Shown here in pieces: positions 25,837 through 34,293 of a stretch of 64,000 bases of DNA (its first letter is position 1; each line of letters starts with the position of its first letter). Made by a program: the position numbers and the translations under genes. The DNA is from Exiguobacterium sp. KRL4 (GTDB lineage Bacteria > Bacillota > Bacilli > Exiguobacteriales > Exiguobacteriaceae): assembly GCF_001870785.1 (NCBI RefSeq), contig NZ_MOLV01000002.1:1-64000 (forward strand), read 5' to 3'. The notes beneath the pieces are model-generated. The model searched no databases. It was not told the origin of the DNA and worked only from the letters and a program-made list of their open reading frames with translations.

Positions 25837-26940
25837 ATGAGTATATTAGTCGTAGATGACGAATTTACGAATTTGATGATTTTGGAACGGTTGCTTGAGA
25901 ATGAAGGATATGATGTGGTCAAAGCGATGAGTGGTGAAGAAGCGATGGAGTTAATGGAAGATCCGTTGTTCATCGAAACGCTTGACGTCGTATTACTGGA
26001 TGTCGAGATGCCGGGAATCAGTGGAATCGACGCGACGCGTCTGATTCGTAAACGGTTTGGGTTAGACGAACTGCCGATTGTCATCGTGTCAGGACGATCG
26101 AATGAAGAGGATATTGCCGATGGACTGGACGCTGGGGCATCCGACTATACGACAAAACCGATTCGAAAAACAGAATTGCTTGCGCGTGTCCGCAACGCGA
26201 TGTCGCTCAAACAAGCGATTGATGCGCGGAAACGGTATGAAAAAGTCTTGCAGGAAGACTTTGACTTGGCACAAAAATTACAACAAAGTGTTTTAAGTGC
26301 CAATATCGAGGACGAAGACATCCGGATCATGGCAACGTACATTCCCTCTAAGAAATTAGCGGGAGACATGTATGCCTGGTACCGGATTTCACCACAAAAA
26401 TACGGCATCATCTTGTTTGACGTGATGGGGCATGGTGTGTCGTCTGCCCTGATCACGATGGGAATGAGCTCGATTTTATTTGAACTCGTTCACCGGATTG
26501 GTGATCCGGCAAAGGTGCTCGAGGAATTAAACAAACAAATGAGCCGCCTGTTTCCGGGAGATGAAACAGAGATTTATTTTACAGCCGTCTATCTGTATAT
26601 CGAACTAGACAAGATGAAGCTCAGTTATGCCAACGCCGGACATCCACCAGGATTGTTGCGGATGGGGAATCAAATCATTGCCCTTGAAAATACGGGACTG
26701 CCGGTCGGGATGTTTGAGGATTCCGAATATACAAGCCATACGATTGATCTTGTTTCGCCTGGGTGTGTCTACTTGTATACCGATGGGTTCATGGAGTTGT
26801 ACAGCAAAGGGATTGATGAAGGAATCAATGCGATTCGTGAATTGATTCATGAGCAAGGACCGGGCATTCACCAACTGATTCAACCGGATCAAAGCGATGA
26901 TGCCGACGACTTATGTCTCGTTACCATTGAAATCAATTGA
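25837..26940 (+). CDS. Response regulator with PP2C (SpoIIE/RsbU-type) phosphatase domain
   Basis: 367 residues. N-terminal receiver domain with acidic pair D7/D8, phosphoacceptor D55 (VVLLDVEMPG) and lysine in TTKPIRK. A helical linker (about 120-160) leads to a SpoIIE/PP2C domain with AGDMYAWY, FDVMGHGVSSAL, YANAGHPPGLL and YTDGFMELYS. Such proteins dephosphorylate an anti-sigma-factor antagonist (STAS) in response to phosphorylation of the receiver, controlling partner switching such as that of sigma-B. No STAS or anti-sigma gene is adjacent. An Hpt protein and CheV lie within 3 kb. Confidence 0.9.
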   Translation: MSILVVDDEFTNLMILERLLENEGYDVVKAMSGEEAMELMEDPLFIETLDVVLLDVEMPGISGIDATRLIRKRFGLDELPIVIVSGRSNEEDIADGLDAGASDYTTKPIRKTELLARVRNAMSLKQAIDARKRYEKVLQEDFDLAQKLQQSVLSANIEDEDIRIMATYIPSKKLAGDMYAWYRISPQKYGIILFDVMGHGVSSALITMGMSSILFELVHRIGDPAKVLEELNKQMSRLFPGDETEIYFTAVYLYIELDKMKLSYANAGHPPGLLRMGNQIIALENTGLPVGMFEDSEYTSHTIDLVSPGCVYLYTDGFMELYSKGIDEGINAIRELIHEQGPGIHQLIQPDQSDDADDLCLVTIEIN

Positions 26941-26942
26941 AC

Positions 26943-27036
26943 AACAAAAAACCACGCACCTCTGCGAGACGTTTAGATTAAAAAAGATGGCACATCTTTT
27001 TCCGCTAACGTACGTAAAAGTGGGTGGTTTTTTGTT
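26943..27036. terminator. Nested bidirectional terminator
   Basis: A 17-bp outer stem with one mismatch (26943-26959 with 27020-27036, T-rich flanks) encloses a second perfect hairpin AAAAAGATG-GCA-CATCTTTTT (26981-27001). It separates the convergent phosphatase and CorA genes. Confidence 0.8.
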
Positions 27037-27050
27037 TTAATGGAGTTTTT

Positions 27051-27986
27051 CTAGAAAAATCGACGACGCCATAAAATAAAGGCAGCTAAGCCAGAGAAGA
27101 AAATCATCATCCCGAAGACAATCCAGAAGCCGATGACTTCGCCTTCCCAGGGGACGTGGACATTCATGCCGAACATCCCGGAAATCATCGTCGGAATCGA
27201 AATGACAATCGTGATCGACGCGAGAAACTTCATGACGAAGTTGACATTGTTTGAGATGACAGAACCAAATGTGTCCATCGTCGAACTGATGATATCTTTA
27301 TAGATTTGGGCCATCTCCATCGCCTGACGGTGTTCGACGAAAACATCTTCGAGCAAGTCTTCATCATCTTCATGTTTTTCGAGACTGGGTGTTTTGATGA
27401 TGCGATCGAGAACCCCATCGTTCGATTTTAAGGATGTCATGAAATAGACAAGTGATTTTTGTAAGTTCATCAGTTGGAAGATTTCTTGATTTCGCATCGA
27501 ACGTTGTAATTCTTCTTCGAGTTCATCCATCCGGCGGTCGATTTGCCGCAGGAAACGAAGATAGGACGAACTGACTTTATATAAGATCTGGAAGACGAAT
27601 CGCGAACGGTAATTTGTCCGGAAAGCGCGGAGCTTTCCGCTTGAGAACAATGTCAATACATCGAGCTGTTGCGAACAGACGGTGATGAAATGTCTCGAAG
27701 TTACGATGATACCAAGTGGGATCGTATTGTAACGCCGTCCGGACGATTCTTCTTCAATATAGGGTACATCGACGATCATCAATAACCCTTCATCATCTTT
27801 CTCGAAACGAGGTTTTTCCTCGACATCCAGAGGATCATAAATGAAATCCTCAGGAATTTTTGTAGCAGCGATGACTTGGTCAGCTTCGTCTTTTGTCGGA
27901 TTGACAAGATGAATCCAAGAACCTTTCGTGAATTCTTGAATCTCGTTGACTGCCCCCGTCACATCACTTCGATAAATCGTCAACAT
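27051..27986 (-). CDS. CorA-family divalent cation transporter
   Basis: 311 residues with a long soluble N-terminal domain and two membrane segments at the C-terminus. The signature GMFGMN (GMN motif, MISGMFGMNVHVPW) is present after the first segment, with the basic tail WRRRFF at the end. CorA proteins form pentamers that bring in Mg2+, or Co2+ and Ni2+. The N-terminal YRSDVTGAVNEIQEF...WIHLVNPT is typical of the Bacilli YfjQ-like branch. Confidence 0.9.
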   Translation of the reverse strand: MLTIYRSDVTGAVNEIQEFTKGSWIHLVNPTKDEADQVIAATKIPEDFIYDPLDVEEKPRFEKDDEGLLMIVDVPYIEEESSGRRYNTIPLGIIVTSRHFITVCSQQLDVLTLFSSGKLRAFRTNYRSRFVFQILYKVSSSYLRFLRQIDRRMDELEEELQRSMRNQEIFQLMNLQKSLVYFMTSLKSNDGVLDRIIKTPSLEKHEDDEDLLEDVFVEHRQAMEMAQIYKDIISSTMDTFGSVISNNVNFVMKFLASITIVISIPTMISGMFGMNVHVPWEGEVIGFWIVFGMMIFFSGLAAFILWRRRFF

Positions 27987-28106
27987 TGTCTATCCCTCCT
28001 GCTCTTCACTTTTTCATTATAGAAATACTTTAGAGGACGTGTAAATGATTCTCAGATTTTTTTTTGAAACAATTAATGATAAAATACAGATGAGGGAGGG
28101 AAAAAG

Positions 28107-28472
28107 ATGCCTTTTTTTAATGAAAAGAAGTTAGATGAACTACGTTTGATTGCCGGTGGCGATGACGTATTTTTACAGAAAATTGGTGAGACGTACATTG
28201 CTCAGTTCGACCGGAAGTTTCCGGAACTCAAGGATGCGGTCGAAGCAGAAGATGCGGTACAGACTGAGAAATTAGCTCACTTACTTAAAGGTGCCTCCTA
28301 TTCCGTAGCGGCGGATGACTTAGCAGATGATTTTGAACTTCTAGAGCGTGAGGCGGAAACGGGTTCGGTTACGAATGCCCCGGAAGTCTTGATTCGGATT
28401 GAAGAATGTATGGTCGGTTTCAGAAAAAGTTGGTTAGATGTGTTTCTTGGTAAAAATACGGATTTCGTCTGA
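28107..28472 (+). CDS. Orphan Hpt phosphotransfer protein
   Basis: 121 residues, an all-helical Hpt domain. The phospho-histidine is H58 in LAHLLKGASYSV, matching the H-x-LKGAS motif. No kinase or receiver is fused, so it should pass phosphate between a hybrid kinase and a separate response regulator. The GGAGGG ribosome binding site is clear. The REC-PP2C regulator at 25837 and CheV at 28583 are candidates to accept phosphate; this is inferred from closeness only. Confidence 0.85.
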   Translation: MPFFNEKKLDELRLIAGGDDVFLQKIGETYIAQFDRKFPELKDAVEAEDAVQTEKLAHLLKGASYSVAADDLADDFELLEREAETGSVTNAPEVLIRIEECMVGFRKSWLDVFLGKNTDFV

Positions 28473-28527
28473 GGTGAAAGATTAGATACCGTTGACACGA
28501 CTTCTGTCGCAATCATGCCTCTATTAA

Positions 28528-28564
28528 AAATATCCGTCTCCTGAAAATCAGGGGACGGATATTT
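28528..28564. terminator. Bidirectional terminator between the Hpt and cheV genes
   Basis: AAATATCCGTC and GACGGATATTT form an 11-bp stem around a loop that itself pairs (TCCTGAAAATCAGGG). Confidence 0.8.
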
Positions 28565-28582
28565 GTGTACGACAATAACGAT

Positions 28583-29461
28583 TCAGAGCACGTATGTATC
28601 GACCGTTTCGATCAATCGACCGATTTCCGGTTTCGTGATTTGAGCGTTGACACCAACGGATTCTCCTTTATGTCGAAGGTCGTTAGAGATCAATGAGGAG
28701 AAGACGACGATTGGCAAATCGGTATAACGATCATCTTCACGCAGGCGTTTCGTCAAGTGAAGACCGTCCATTTTTGGCATCTCGATGTCCGTGATCAACA
28801 GATCACAATCGCTTCCCGCTTCAAAGGCATCAAAGGCATCTTTTCCGTTGATGAACCATTTCAAACTATCGTAACCAGCTTCTTCGAGTGTTTCGATGAT
28901 GAGTGTCCGTAACATTTCCGAGTCTTCTGCAATCCAAATCGTTTTATTCGACCGGTTCCGGGGCGAAACACGGCGGCCTTCTTCGCGGGCGAAGATGTCT
29001 TTACGTGAAAGTTCAAGCGCGATTTTTTCATAATCAAGTAAGATGATCATCTTGTCACCGGTCTTGACGACACCGTTCGTCAAACCTTCAATCCCCCGTG
29101 CGAGTTCATTTGGTGTATCGATCTGTTCCCACGAAATACGCCGGATTTCAGTCACGGCATCAACACGTAAGACACTTTTCTCACCATTGAACTCACAGAT
29201 GATCAACCGGTCATCGGTTGTTTCATCGTGGGCAACTCCGATGACAGTCGGTAAATCGATGACGGTCATCACTTCTCCCCGTAGTTCGATTAATCCTTTG
29301 ACGGCGTCGGGTGTCCCGGGTAACGGAGTCATCGGTAACGGGACGATGATTTCGCGGACTTTCATGACATTGATTCCAAATGTGTAGGGACCACAATGGA
29401 AAATGACGATTTCTAATTCGTTTGTTCCAGCTTCTAATAAAATATCGTGTTGATTGTACAC
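28583..29461 (-). CDS. cheV: Chemotaxis coupling protein CheV
   Basis: 292 residues: an N-terminal CheW domain (about 12-155, FGINVMKVREII, GLIELRGEVMTVIDLP) fused to a receiver (about 172-292) with acidic E179/D180, phosphoacceptor D225 (LLITDIEMPKMDG) and FSSLIS. CheV couples receptors to CheA and adjusts sensitivity by phosphorylation. It stands alone, away from other chemotaxis genes. RBS AAGGAG lies before the ATG. Confidence 0.95.
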   Translation of the reverse strand: MYNQHDILLEAGTNELEIVIFHCGPYTFGINVMKVREIIVPLPMTPLPGTPDAVKGLIELRGEVMTVIDLPTVIGVAHDETTDDRLIICEFNGEKSVLRVDAVTEIRRISWEQIDTPNELARGIEGLTNGVVKTGDKMIILLDYEKIALELSRKDIFAREEGRRVSPRNRSNKTIWIAEDSEMLRTLIIETLEEAGYDSLKWFINGKDAFDAFEAGSDCDLLITDIEMPKMDGLHLTKRLREDDRYTDLPIVVFSSLISNDLRHKGESVGVNAQITKPEIGRLIETVDTYVL

Positions 29462-29554
29462 GTTATCGAGCTCCTTTCAATCCTACACTGCACTTCTGAC
29501 TAGTTATCGGCAGATAGCGTAAAAAATTACATACGAAAAAGAATAAAAAAATTC

Positions 29555-29570
29555 TTGTAATCGCTTTCAT
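29555..29570. promoter_or_regulatory. cre-like site upstream of gapN
   Basis: TTGTAATCGCTTTCAT differs from the cre consensus WTGNAARCGNWWWCAW at one position (T for R). It lies 20 bp upstream of the gapN -35 box, where CcpA bound there would more likely activate than block. Confidence 0.45.
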
Positions 29571-29589
29571 TTTATGTTAAGCAAAAAGT

Positions 29590-29619
29590 TTGGCATTTGT
29601 CTGACCAATTGATTACAAT
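29590..29619 (+). promoter_or_regulatory. Probable sigma-A promoter of gapN
   Basis: TTGGCA (29590-29595), 18-base spacer, TACAAT (29614-29619). Confidence 0.6.
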
Positions 29620-29676
29620 AAACTATGCAGCCACACACTGAAGTGAGAGAGAAAAAATAAATGGAGGTCGAGTGGA

Positions 29677-31116
29677 ATGACTACAGCAACAACATACACA
29701 TACTTATTAGATGGGCAATGGCATGAAAGTGAATCCAATGAAACAATTGAGATTTCTTCTCCCTATAAAGAAGACGTAGTAGGCCGTGTTCAGGCAATGA
29801 CAAAATCAGAAGTAGACCGTGCAATAGCTTCTGCTAAAACAGCACAAGTTGCGTGGGCGAAGGTGCCCGCCAATAAACGTGCGGAATTACTGCATGCTTG
29901 GGCAACGGAGCTCGAAAAACGTGCGGAAGAAATCGGCGAAGTCATCATGCGTGAAGTCGGTAAAGGACTTGCGGACGGAATCAAGGAAGTGAAACGGACG
30001 GCAGAAATCATTCGTTATACAGCGGAAGAGGGTCTTCGGTTTGACGGTCAGATGATGCAAGGAGATTCGTTCCCAGGCGGAAGTGCAAACAAAATTGCCA
30101 TCATCAAAAAAGTGCCACTCGGTGTCGTCCTTGCGATTTCACCATTTAACTATCCGGTCAATCTAGCGGCAGCGAAACTCGCACCCGCCTTGATGACAGG
30201 GAACGCTGTTGTCTTTAAACCGGCGACACAAGGTTCGATCAGTGGCATCTTGATGGTCGAAGCGCTCGTTGCGGCAGGCCTTCCGGCTGGTCTCGTCAAT
30301 CTTGTGACTGGACGTGGTTCTGTCATCGGGGATTATTTAACGGCACACGCGGGCATTGATATGATCACCTTTACAGGTGGTACAGGAACAGGACAACATC
30401 TATCGCGTCAATCGGCGATGATTCCACTTGTCCTTGAACTGGGTGGTAAAGATCCGGCGCTCGTCTTAGAAGATGCGAACCTTTCCCTCGCAGCGGATCA
30501 CATCATCAGCGGTGCCTTTTCATACTCCGGTCAACGGTGTACGGCAATCAAACGGGTATTCGTCCTCGATCAACAAGCGGACGCACTCGTCGAAGAATTA
30601 ACAGCCCGCATCGCGAAATTGACAGTCGGTTCACCGGAAGATGAAAGTGTTGTCGTGCCTTTGATCGATACGAAATCTGCGGACTTTGTTGAAGGTCTGA
30701 TCACAGATGCGACGGAAAAAGGGGCAACACTCGTCACAGGTGGTAAACGAACAGCCAACTTGATTGAGCCAACGTTGTTTGATCATGTGACACGCGACAT
30801 GCGGATCGCATGGGAAGAACCATTCGGACCTGTCTTACCGGTCATTCGTGTCAACTCGGTCGAAGAGATGATCGCCCATGCAAACGAATCGGAATATGGT
30901 CTTCAAGCAAGCGTCTTCACAGAAAACATCGATGCGGCGTTCCATGTCGCGGATGCGCTCGAAACAGGTTCAGTTCAAATCAATGGACGGACGGAACGTG
31001 GTCCCGATCACTTCCCGTTCATCGGTGTAAAATCATCGGGTCTCGGCGTACAAGGTGTCGGACGAAGTCTTGCTTCGATGACACGTGATAAATTAACGGT
31101 TCTCAATTTAAAATAA
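29677..31116 (+). CDS. gapN: NADP-dependent non-phosphorylating glyceraldehyde-3-phosphate dehydrogenase
   Basis: A 479-residue aldehyde dehydrogenase that oxidises glyceraldehyde-3-phosphate directly to 3-phosphoglycerate and makes NADPH, bypassing an ATP-yielding step. It closely resembles Streptococcus mutans GapN in blocks such as VLAISPFNYPVNLA, TQGSISG, LELGGKD, GYSGQRCTA-type and AWEEPFGPVLP. Catalytic residues are N158, E254 and C288. RBS GGAGGT; own promoter and terminator, so monocistronic. Confidence 0.95.
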   Translation: MTTATTYTYLLDGQWHESESNETIEISSPYKEDVVGRVQAMTKSEVDRAIASAKTAQVAWAKVPANKRAELLHAWATELEKRAEEIGEVIMREVGKGLADGIKEVKRTAEIIRYTAEEGLRFDGQMMQGDSFPGGSANKIAIIKKVPLGVVLAISPFNYPVNLAAAKLAPALMTGNAVVFKPATQGSISGILMVEALVAAGLPAGLVNLVTGRGSVIGDYLTAHAGIDMITFTGGTGTGQHLSRQSAMIPLVLELGGKDPALVLEDANLSLAADHIISGAFSYSGQRCTAIKRVFVLDQQADALVEELTARIAKLTVGSPEDESVVVPLIDTKSADFVEGLITDATEKGATLVTGGKRTANLIEPTLFDHVTRDMRIAWEEPFGPVLPVIRVNSVEEMIAHANESEYGLQASVFTENIDAAFHVADALETGSVQINGRTERGPDHFPFIGVKSSGLGVQGVGRSLASMTRDKLTVLNLK

Positions 31117-31131
31117 ACGACTTTTTACGGA

Positions 31132-31161
31132 AGCGACCTTTCAATCTGCGGAAAGGTCGCT
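31132..31161 (+). terminator. gapN terminator
   Basis: AGCGACCTTTC and GAAAGGTCGCT with an eight-base loop, followed by a run of eight Ts. Confidence 0.9.
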
Positions 31162-31225
31162 TTTTTTTTGCATCCAACTGTCATCTAAAGGCGTATGCTT
31201 TTTAACTAATATGAGATAGCGTTAT

Positions 31226-31260
31226 CCCACTTCTAGGCGTAGCGTAGGTGGGGGAATTCA
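31226..31260 (+). mobile_element. Short fragment of an IS200/IS605-type end
   Basis: CCCACTTCTAGGCGTAGCGT...GGTGGGGG then AATTCA: a stem CCCAC/GTGGG with the same opening CCCACTTCTA and the same GCGTAGGTGG core as the remnant at 17563-17655. No transposase gene is near. It lies in the 237-bp gap before the beta-lactamase-fold gene. Confidence 0.4.
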
Positions 31261-31354
31261 TTAGTTCGTCTTGCGGACGTAGACAAAGTTTGCCGCTGCC
31301 GCTTCTTTCTCTCTATAATGAAGGAAACCATATAGAGAAAAGAGGGGCTTATCG

Positions 31355-32329
31355 ATGCAACGAGAAGATGAAATCTTCACCTTACCGATTCCGACGCCGT
31401 TTCCTGTCGGAGACGTCAACTGTTATGTGTTACGAACGGAAACAGAAACGATCTTGATTGACTGTGGTCCGGATACGGAACAAGCATGGCAAGCTATGCA
31501 GCATGGGCTTCGTAATATCGGGCTAACGGTTTCGATGCTCGATAAAGTAATCGTGACCCATCACCACGCGGACCATGCAGGACTCGCCTACCGGTTTTCT
31601 GAGCAGGGCATTCCGGTTTATGGACATGCCCGGTTACGCCCCTACTTAGAACAAGATCAATCCTTTTTGAGTCAAGGCGATGCGTTTTTACAGCGGCTCG
31701 CCCTCTCGTTTGGTGTACCGGAAGAAATTCGAGCCCTTTTGCCGAGTTATGTATCGGCCTTGAAATGGCTTGGGAAAGGGCAACTCGATCACCTTTTACA
31801 GGAAGGCGATTCGATTTCCGCATCCGGCCGGTACCGGGTGATCGAACTACCGGGTCATGCCAGCGACCAAATCGGAATTCTTAGCCAATCGGGTGTTTTA
31901 TTTGCGGCGGATCATCTGTTAGCGCGAGTCGAACCGAATCCGTTACTGGAACAACCGCAACCAGGAGATACGTCGGATACGAAACGACCGGTCCTCGCCT
32001 ATATGCGTTCCCTTCGTAAACTCCAAGGGGAACAGATTCAGATGGCCTATACAGGTCATGGAGAAGCCATCCGTGACGTTTCCTCTTTGATTGAAGAACG
32101 ACTTTTACAACGAAAAGCACGCGGCGAACAATTATTGAAACATATCACAGAGGAGCAAACGCTGTTTGAGCTCGCACAACTGACATATGGCAACCGGTTA
32201 AAAAAATCCTTCCCGCTCGTCATGAGTGAGATGAAGGCGCGACTCGATTATCTGGTCGCGAGTGGACAAATCACAGTCATCAAACGTGACAGTGTCTTGC
32301 GCTATACGAGGAAGGGGGCGTTGACATGA
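31355..32329 (+). CDS. Metallo-beta-lactamase-fold hydrolase
   Basis: 324 residues. The metal site is H69-x-H71-x-D73-H74 (THHHADHAG), with further ligands in LPGHASDQIG and FAADHLL, and TGHGEAI. The N-terminal FPVGDVNCYVL...ILIDCGPD is typical. The C-terminal about 75 residues form a winged-helix-like domain (LFELAQLTYGN...YLVASGQI), as in the LACTB2-type 'MBL fold' proteins. RBS AGAGGGG. First gene of a seven- or eight-gene operon; overlaps the next gene by four bases. Confidence 0.85.
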   Translation: MQREDEIFTLPIPTPFPVGDVNCYVLRTETETILIDCGPDTEQAWQAMQHGLRNIGLTVSMLDKVIVTHHHADHAGLAYRFSEQGIPVYGHARLRPYLEQDQSFLSQGDAFLQRLALSFGVPEEIRALLPSYVSALKWLGKGQLDHLLQEGDSISASGRYRVIELPGHASDQIGILSQSGVLFAADHLLARVEPNPLLEQPQPGDTSDTKRPVLAYMRSLRKLQGEQIQMAYTGHGEAIRDVSSLIEERLLQRKARGEQLLKHITEEQTLFELAQLTYGNRLKKSFPLVMSEMKARLDYLVASGQITVIKRDSVLRYTRKGALT

Positions 32330-33084
32330 ATCTCATCAATAAAACGGTTGTTTTGACTGGTGCGTCAAGTGGTCTTGGAGAAGCGCTCGCCCGGGAACTA
32401 AATCGCCACGGTGCGCTCTTGATCTTAGTCGCACGACGGGAAGATCGGTTACGTCAAGTAGCGGAGCACTTACATGCTGAATATCTAGTCTACGACTTAG
32501 AACATTCACCGGAGCATCTGATAGACCAGATTGAAGAACGATATGGCATGATTGATATATTAATCAACAATGCGGGGTTCGGAGAGTTTAGTTTTTTGGA
32601 AGACACGACGATTGAGACGATTGAATCAATGAACCGGGTCAACGTCCTCAGTCCAATCCGCTTAACCAAAGCCTGTTTACGTCTGCTTCGTCCGCAGGGG
32701 ATGATCATCAACGTGGCCAGTCAAGCGGGAAAGTTACCGACACCGAAGTCGACAATTTATTGTATGACCAAAGCGGCCTTGTATCAGTTTTCCAATGCGT
32801 TACGTCTCGAACTGAAGCCAAAAGGCATTCATGTGATGACCGTCAATCCGGGACCAATCGCAACGGAATTCTTCATTCGTGCTGATTTGAGCCGGAAATA
32901 TGAAAAAAATGTCGCGAACATCGTCTTGTCAAAGGACAAGTTGGCACAAACGATCGTCCGCGCGATCGTCAAGGGAAAACGGGAAGTCAATGCGCCGTTG
33001 TGGATGGAAGGTTCTGCTAAGGCCTATGCCGTATTTCCAAGAGTGATCGAATGGTTCGGGAAGTCAGGATTTGATAAAAAATAA
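32326..33084 (+). CDS. Short-chain dehydrogenase/reductase
   Basis: 252 residues, classical SDR: TGASSGLG (11-18), NNAG (81-84), S132, Y145 and K149 (YCMTK), and NPGPIATEF. The arginines after the first strand (VARRED) suggest NADP(H). Overlaps the MBL gene by four bases (ATGA), so the two are coupled. Substrate unknown; the neighbouring transporter and phosphatidyltransferase suggest an alcohol or lipid-head metabolite, but that is speculation. Confidence 0.85.
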   Translation: MNLINKTVVLTGASSGLGEALARELNRHGALLILVARREDRLRQVAEHLHAEYLVYDLEHSPEHLIDQIEERYGMIDILINNAGFGEFSFLEDTTIETIESMNRVNVLSPIRLTKACLRLLRPQGMIINVASQAGKLPTPKSTIYCMTKAALYQFSNALRLELKPKGIHVMTVNPGPIATEFFIRADLSRKYEKNVANIVLSKDKLAQTIVRAIVKGKREVNAPLWMEGSAKAYAVFPRVIEWFGKSGFDKK

Positions 33085-33099
33085 AGGGGATTTTTACGG

Positions 33100-34293
33100 A
33101 TGATGAAACCAATGATTGGAATAGCAGCGATGGGCATGCTTCTTGCGGGATGTGCTTCTCCGGCAACGCCGGTACAGGAAAAAGTGCTGGGTTCTTCCTA
33201 CACGTCGATTGAAAAAGATGCGAACGCGACAACCGTTCGGATGTATATGTGGGGAGGCGATGAGGGCATCAATGCCTATATCGATGATTATGTGACACCG
33301 AAGTTAAAAAAAGAGCATCAGATTACGTTGGAACGTGTCCCGATCGAAACGGCGGATCTCATTCAAAAGCTCCGGGCTGAAAAAAAGGCAGGTAAAAAGA
33401 CCGGTGTCATTGATGTCGTCTGGATCAACGGCGATAATTTCCGGAATGCTAAAAAAAATGGTTTGTTGTATGGTGAGATCACCAAAGTCTTACCGAACAT
33501 GAAATATGTAGACCCGCAAGCACAGGGTTCGGACAGCGGGACAGCGACAGACGAGCTGGAAGCCGCGTGGGGGAAAGTCCAGTATACGTTCCACTACGAT
33601 CAGGCAAGTGTCGCGAATCCGCCAAAAGATCTACAGGCGTTAAAAAGCTGGGTCAAACAAAACCCAGGAAAGTTCACTTATCCGGAAGTGACGGACTTCA
33701 CGGGGAATGCGTTTGTCCGTCACGTCATGTATGGTGTCGAGTCGAAAGAAACGTTAAAGAATCCGAAAGCCGACTTCAAGAAAACCTGGGCTTATCTGAA
33801 TGAATTGAAGCCTTATTTATGGAAAGAAGGCAAGACGTATCCGAAGACATTGGCACAACTCGATCAGTTGTATGCGAAAGGAACCGTCTCGTTTACGATG
33901 GGCTTCAACGAACGTCGGGCAGAACAAGAAGTGAAATCAGGAACGTTCCCGAAAGAGACACGTCCGTTGATTTTAACCGACGGATCGATTGCATCGACTC
34001 ATTTTTTATCGGTTCCGTTTAATGCCCCGAATCCCAATGGAGCACTCGTCACGATCAATACGTTGTTATCAGCTGAAGCACAGTTGAAGAAATTTGATGC
34101 GACTTATTGGGGCGACGGAACAAGTCTCGATCTCGCGACCTTAAGTTCTGACGAGCAAATGTCTTTCGAAAATGTCCCAGCCGCGGATTCGACACCTAAA
34201 CCAACCGAATTCAAAGGGAAAGTCCGGGCAGAACTGGATCCGGAACTGTTTGATGTCATTCGGAAGGAATGGCCGGAACGTGTGGCGAGGTAA
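33100..34293 (+). CDS. ABC importer substrate-binding lipoprotein, YnjB-like
   Basis: 397 residues. A lipoprotein signal with lipobox LAGC (C18) at the N-terminus; the mature part is a periplasmic-binding-protein-type domain (VRMYMWGGDEGINAYIDDYV, VIDVVWINGDNFRNAKKNGLLYG, WGKVQYTFHYDQ). WINGENF-type and 'P.L..WGF..' blocks match the E. coli YnjB type, a branch near thiamine and iron/polyamine binders. RBS AAAGGGG at 33085. Four-gene importer with the next three genes. Confidence 0.8.
   Translation: MMKPMIGIAAMGMLLAGCASPATPVQEKVLGSSYTSIEKDANATTVRMYMWGGDEGINAYIDDYVTPKLKKEHQITLERVPIETADLIQKLRAEKKAGKKTGVIDVVWINGDNFRNAKKNGLLYGEITKVLPNMKYVDPQAQGSDSGTATDELEAAWGKVQYTFHYDQASVANPPKDLQALKSWVKQNPGKFTYPEVTDFTGNAFVRHVMYGVESKETLKNPKADFKKTWAYLNELKPYLWKEGKTYPKTLAQLDQLYAKGTVSFTMGFNERRAEQEVKSGTFPKETRPLILTDGSIASTHFLSVPFNAPNPNGALVTINTLLSAEAQLKKFDATYWGDGTSLDLATLSSDEQMSFENVPAADSTPKPTEFKGKVRAELDPELFDVIRKEWPERVAR

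Noticed and set aside
33060-33099. TPP riboswitch ahead of the YnjB-like importer
   Set aside because: The binding protein is distantly related to thiamine binders, but the 15-bp gap cannot hold a TPP aptamer and none of its motifs occur at the start of the operon either.
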